Of a stretch of 64,000 nucleotides of DNA, positions 53,901-64,000 are shown piece by piece. The notes under the pieces are model-generated. The model saw only the letters and a list, made by a program, of their open reading frames with translations. It did not search any database and was not told the DNA's origin. The stretch covers positions 62,001 to 126,000 of the forward strand of contig NZ_JADKYB010000024.1 in NCBI RefSeq assembly GCF_016918855.1. Direction: 5' to 3'. Source of the stretch: Actinacidiphila acididurans. Lineage in GTDB: Bacteria; Actinomycetota; Actinomycetes; Streptomycetales; Streptomycetaceae. Numbering within the stretch: position 1 is the stretch's first letter; every line of letters begins with the position of its first letter. The translations under genes and the position numbers were made by a program.

Positions 53901-54331
53901 GGACCGGTGTCGATGTCGAAGGGTTCGGCGAGGGCGTCGTCGATCCACTTGCGGCGGTCGGCGTCCGTGTACGCCGGGCCGCCGAGGTCGGTTTCCGGGA
54001 TGTCGACGTCCAGATGCCGGTGGACGACCTGCACGGGGGCGCCGTCGCGGAGCTCGAAGGTGGTGCGCAGGGCCTCGTGGCGGCGGACGATCTCGCCGAC
54101 CGCGGCCCGCAGTCGGCCGGTGTCGAGGGGACCCTCGATGCGGACCGCGCCGGGCACGATGTAGCCGGGGTTGCGCGGCCGGAGCTGTTCCAGGAACCAG
54201 GTGCCGCGCTGCAGGACGGCCAGCGGGAAGGTGTCCTCGGCGGGGGCGCGCTCGGCGAGCAGGGCGTCGAAGCGGGCGCGCTGCTCGGGGGTGAGGGCGG
54301 CCAGCCGCCGGGCGAGGTCGTCGTCGGTCAC
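50999..54331 (-). CDS. Single-module NRPS, C-A(Ser)-PCP
   Basis: An 1110-residue module. The C domain has HHLVSDRWS (about 165) and accepts the polyketide acyl chain. The A domain (YVIFTSGSTGRPKG near 640) gives specificity code D-V-W-H-F-S-L-I-D-K by my reading (SFDVSVWE, TVHFVPS, VFCSGEE, LYGPTEAAID), essentially the established serine code. PCP GGHSLLM lies near 1028. The C-terminus is a very basic helix of about 25 residues (QRAENRRQSRNRRQQAAERR), probably a docking tail for the acidic start of the next PKS. The start is GTG 54331, overlapping the upstream PKS stop as GTGA. It attaches serine to the acyl chain before the malonate extension. Confidence 0.93.
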   Translation of the reverse strand: MTDDDLARRLAALTPEQRARFDALLAERAPAEDTFPLAVLQRGTWFLEQLRPRNPGYIVPGAVRIEGPLDTGRLRAAVGEIVRRHEALRTTFELRDGAPVQVVHRHLDVDIPETDLGGPAYTDADRRKWIDDALAEPFDIDTGPLIRARLLHTGPQECVLVVATHHLVSDRWSTEVFLGELSELYEAFTAGRPSPLPGLPIQYGDFAVWQQQQLDGGGWQQDLAYWREHLAGAPLVLDLPADRPRPTVQGFNGGSVPVDLPPALIRELAALAGRHGATPYMALLAVFEILLHRWSGQDDLVVGVPSALRARAELEPLIGYFVNTLPIRGDLSGDPDFEQVLTRVRDACLGAYAHQDVPFELIVADLNIPRDLSRPPVYQVSFSYGREPVPALAAAGARLTRLPVRSEGARFDLELQAFDTDGGVTGWFEYDRDLFDESTVVRLAGHFHRLVEQVVARPGTPIGDLDLLSVDERHRVVTEWNATAHRWPDGLVHSHVEEQVRRTPEAQAVRFAGTSLSYAELNERANRLAHLLRGRGVGRDVLVGVAMERSPDLVVALLAVMKAGGAYVPLDPDLPPARLAAIAEDARPAVVLTHGATAGRLPVLDCPVLRMADIGAELAAQSPADPGVAVDGEDLAYVIFTSGSTGRPKGVMNVHAALRNRLLWMQDAYGLDATDRVLQKTPFSFDVSVWEFFWPLMTGATLVVARPGGHRDSGYLADTIAAERITTVHFVPSMLRLFLAEPPEKSAGLRRVFCSGEELPRALHDRFLDLHRAELHNLYGPTEAAIDVTAWHCRPGADPRPVPIGHPIANVRIYVLDRHGRPVPAGVPGELCIGGRGLARGYLNRPDLTAERFTDDPFVPGARIYRTGDLARHRADGALEFLGRLDHQVKLRGQRIEPGEIEAVLARHGTVREAVVVAREHAPGDVRLAAYVTAAGTAAPVSGDLAAHLRAYLPEYMVPASFTVLDALPLTPSGKTDRKALPEPRTDRTGPGSRFVAPKDGLEHALAEMWRGLLGVERVGVRDNFFDLGGHSLLMAEFRTALAAGLGHELTMVELFQHPTVGSLAAYLGGSRTGPGTAADGARQRAENRRQSRNRRQQAAERRAASRGDR

Positions 54332-57300
54332 GTGCGGTCCTCCGGGCCGGGGCCCTGTACGGAGGGGACGGAGGGGGCAGCGGGGACGGCGGGACCGGCG
54401 AGTTCGGCGAGGAGTTCGGCGGCGACATCGGCGGCGGCCTCGGCGGCGCGGGGCACGCGCCGGATCATCGCGTCCGCCCCCGGGCCGCGCGGCGCGGTGC
54501 CCGTCCCCGCGGTGTCGCCGGCCGCGGCGAGTTCCTTGACGATGCGCTCGGCGACGCCGCGGATGGTCGCACCGCCGAGGAAGTCGGTGATCTGGAGGGT
54601 GAGGCCGAGCCGGCTCTGGATCTCGTTGCGCAGTTCGACGGCCATCAGGGAGTCCAGGCCGAAGCCGGTCAGCGGTTCGTCGAGGGCCACGGCGGTGGAA
54701 GCGGAGCCGAGGACGTCCGTCACGCTGAGCACGAAGTTCGCGGCGAGGGCCTCCAGCCGCTCCGACTCGGCCAGTTCCAGCAGTTCGGCGGCGGTGGGGA
54801 TGCGACTGGCCCGGCGCCGGGTGCGCGAGGAGCGGCGGGAGGTACGGGCGGGCCGGTCGGGGGAGTCCTCCGCTTCGGCGATGGCGTCGGCGGCGGGCGT
54901 GGCGGGCAAGCCGCCGTCCCAGGCGAAGGGGGGCTGCCAGACGCGGACCGGGTCGAACGGGTAGGTGGGCAGCGGCGCCTTGGCCCGGGCGTAGTCGGCG
55001 TCGAAGCCGGCCCAGTCGACGGCGGCCCCGGCCGCGTACAGCTCGGCGACGGTCGGCAGCAGCACCTCCCAGTCGTCCTGCTTGGGCCGCAGGCTGGGCA
55101 GCAGCAGGTCGTCGTGGCCGGGCGGCAGCATGTCGCTGATGACGCCGAGCAGGGTCGGCGCGGGGCCGACCTCCAGGAAGGTGCGGTAGCCCATCTCGCG
55201 CAGGGTGCGTACGCCGTCGGCGAAGCGTACGGTCGCGCGCACGTGCCGGGCCCAGTAGCCGGCGCTCGGCGGCTGGTCCCAGGGCCACAGTTCGCCGCTG
55301 ACGTTCGAGACCAGGGGGATGCGCGGGGCGGTGAAGGCGATCTTCTCCGCGGCGCGGCGCAGCGGTTCGACGACGGGGTCCATCAGCGGCGAGTGCCCGG
55401 CGGAGGCGATGTGCAGCGGTCTGGCCTTGACGCCGCGGGCGGCGAAGGCGGCGCAGGCGGCCTCGACGAGGTCCCGGTCGCCCGAGATCACGGTGTTCGC
55501 CGGGCCGTTGACCGCGGCGACGGCGATCCGGCCGGGGTGCGCGGCGATCTCGGCCGTGACCTCCTCCTCGGAGGCGAACACCGCGGCCATGGTGCCGGGC
55601 AGCGAGTACTCCTGGATGACGCGGGCGCGTTCCACCGCGAACGCCAGCCCGTCCTCCAGCGACATCGCGCCCGCGACGCACGCGGCCACGCATTCGCCGA
55701 AGCTGTGGCCGAGGACGGCCGCGGGGGTGATGCCCCAGGACTGCCACATCCGGGCCATGGCGTACTCGACGGCGAAGGTGGCGGGCTGGGCGTAGGCCGT
55801 CTCGTTGATCCGCGGGTCGTCGGGGTCGTCCGGGAACAGCACGGACAGCAGCGGCCGGTCCAGCAGCGGGCGCAGGATCCGCGCGCACTCGTCGACGGCG
55901 CGCCGGAAGGTGGGCTGCGTGTCGTACAGACCGCGGGCCATCCCGGGGCGCTGGGCCCCCTGGCCGGTGAAGAGGAACACCACCTCGGGGTTGCCGGCCT
56001 CGCCCTGGACCAGGCCGGGGCCGCTCTCGCCGCGGGCGAAGGCGGCGAGCCGGGCGGCGACCTCCTGGCGCGTGGCGCCGACGGCGGCGAGCCGGTGGCG
56101 GAAGTGGGAGCGGCCGGTGCCGGCCGAGTGGCACAGGTCGGCCAGGGAGGTGTCGTCGCCCTCGGCCAGCCGGTCGGCGTAGCGGGCGGCGAGGGCGGCC
56201 AGCGCGGTCTCGCTGCGGGCCGACAGCGCCAGGACGGAGGCGGGCCTGCGCGTGTCGGCGGCGGCCGGGGTGGCCGGCACGGCGGGGGGCGGCGGGGCCT
56301 GCTCCAGGATCATGTGGACGTTGGTGCCGCTGAGGCCGAAGCTGCTGACCGCGGCGACCCGGCGGCCGTCCGTCCGCGGCCAGGGGGTGAGGCGGGTGGG
56401 CACCTCGAAGGTGGTGCCCTCGAAGGAGATGTTCGAGTTGAGCCGGGCGAAGTGCAGGTTCGGCGGGATCTGGGCCCGCTCCAGGCACAGCGCGGCCTTG
56501 ATGAGCCCGGCGATGCCGGCCGCGGCCTCCAGGTGCCCGATGTTGGTCTTGACCGCACCCAGGTAGACCGGCGCGCCGTGCTCGCGGCCGTACACGTCGG
56601 CCAGGGACTCCGCTTCGATCGGGTCGCCGAGGCGGGTGCCGGTGCCGTGCGTCTCGACGTAGCCGACCCGCTCGGGCGTCACTCCGGCCGCGGCCAGCGC
56701 GCGCCGGTAGACGTCGCGCTGCGCGGCGCCGTTCGGCGCGGTGATGCCGGCGCTGCGGCCGTCCTGGTTGACGGCGCCGCCGCGCACGACGGCGAGGACG
56801 CGGTCACCGTCGCGCTGGGCGTCGGACAGCCGTTTGAGGACGACGACACCGCAGCCCTCGCCGCGTACGTAGCCGTCGGCGGTGTCGGAGAACGTCATGG
56901 CGCGGCCCTGCCGGGACACCGAGCCGAACTGCGACTGCGAGATCATCAGCAGCGGGGACAGCACCGCGTTGACACCGCCGGCCAGCGCCATGTCGCACTC
57001 ACCCGTGCGCAGGCTCTGGGCCGCCTGGTGGACGGCCAGCAGTGAGGAGGAACAGGCCGTGTCGAGGGCGACGTTGGGGCCGCGCAGGTCGAGCAGGTAG
57101 GCGATGCGGGCCGGCACGAAGCTGGCGGCGGCGCCGGAGCTGGTGTAGGCGGTGATCTCCTCGGGGTGGCGGATCCGCGAGGTGACGTAGTCCGAGCCGG
57201 CCACGCCCATGAACACCCCGGTGCGGCTGCCGGCCAGCCCGGCGGGGGCCTGCCCGGCGTTCTCCAGGGCCTCCCAGGACACTTCGAGGGCGAGGCGCTG

Positions 57301-57677
57301 GTGCGGGTCCATCGCCAGCGCCTCGCGCCGGGAGATCCCGAAGAAGTCGTGGTCGAACCGGTCGAGGCCGTCCACGAACGCACCGGAGCGGGTGTAGACC
57401 TTGCCCGGTTTGCCGGCCTCCTCGTCGTAGAAGGCGTCGTGGTCCCACCGGTCGGCGGGGATCTCGCCGACGGCGTCGGTGCCGTCGGCCAGCATCCGCC
57501 AGTACGTGGCCGCGTCGGTGACCTTGCCGGGGAAGCGGCAGCCGACGCCCACGACGGCGATGGGCTCGCTACGGGCCCGCTCGTACTCCTCGACCTGGCG
57601 CTGGAGCCGTTCCATCGTCAGATAGGCGCGTTTGAGCGTGTCGGCGGACGCGTGGCCGGATCCGGATCCCGGTGACG

Positions 57678-57681
<4 letters not shown>
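54328..57681 (-). CDS. Type I PKS module, KS-AT-ACP without reduction
   Basis: A 1117-residue module. Residues about 15-40 (LKRAYLTMERLQRQVEEYERAR) form the coiled-coil docking helix typical before a KS. KS: DTACSSSL (Cys near 209), VETHGTGTRLGDP, TNIGHLEAAAG. AT: GHSFGE near 659, but the specificity site reads ASAGHSP (about 758-764) instead of malonyl HAFH or methylmalonyl YASH, so the extender unit cannot be assigned. An Arg/Ser-rich linker precedes the ACP (GFGLDSLMAVELRN, about 1008). There is no KR, DH or ER, so the beta-ketone is left for other enzymes. The ATG overlaps the upstream PKS stop as ATGA. An Ala/Pro-rich tail probably docks to the serine NRPS. Confidence 0.92.

Positions 57682-64000
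<6,319 letters not shown>

Overview
The window is very GC-rich, with almost every codon ending in G or C, genes on both strands, good AAGGAG-type ribosome sites, many secreted hydrolases, a TGGGAGCGCTCCCA box of the CebR type, a DUF397 remnant and large modular PKS/NRPS genes. This points to Streptomyces or a close relative. I saw no tRNA, rRNA, CRISPR array, transposase or attachment site.

Left part (1-11.2 kb): a DHA2-type drug exporter, cut by the left edge, diverges from an XRE-cupin regulator. Next come an unrecognised gene, a NERD-domain gene and a lipoprotein gene whose signal peptide is in a different frame from its body. Two secreted enzymes on the minus strand follow: a GH3 beta-glucosidase with a CBM2 domain under a CebR-like operator, and a large S53 peptidase with Kelch repeats.

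Middle (11.5-31.3 kb): three large nucleic-acid enzymes lie side by side. They are a UvrD-like helicase with a RelE-like N-terminus, an 1845-aa helicase with a nuclease domain and a GreA/GreB-like end, and a DUF262-HNH protein fused to an alkyltransferase-like DNA-binding domain. I read them as a candidate defence island. A secreted sialidase, a secreted beta-propeller/Ig protein, a decapitated DUF397 fragment and an orphan N6-adenine methyltransferase with its own target-recognition region follow.

Right part (30.0-64 kb): one minus-strand hybrid PKS/NRPS cluster, still open at the right edge. Transcription runs right to left: fully reducing PKS, KS-AT-ACP PKS, serine NRPS module, PKS with KR then DH, SDR reductase, cytochrome P450, ferredoxin, type II thioesterase, KS III, two-module NRPS (glycine-like, then valine plus epimerase) ending in an extra condensation domain, and an MFS exporter. 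Six gene pairs share overlapping stop/start codons. The order acyl chain - Ser - malonate - Gly - D-Val - terminal C fits the amidopentadienoate cyclic lipodepsipeptides (rakicidin, BE-43547, vinylamycin/microtermolide type). The product assignment is inference.
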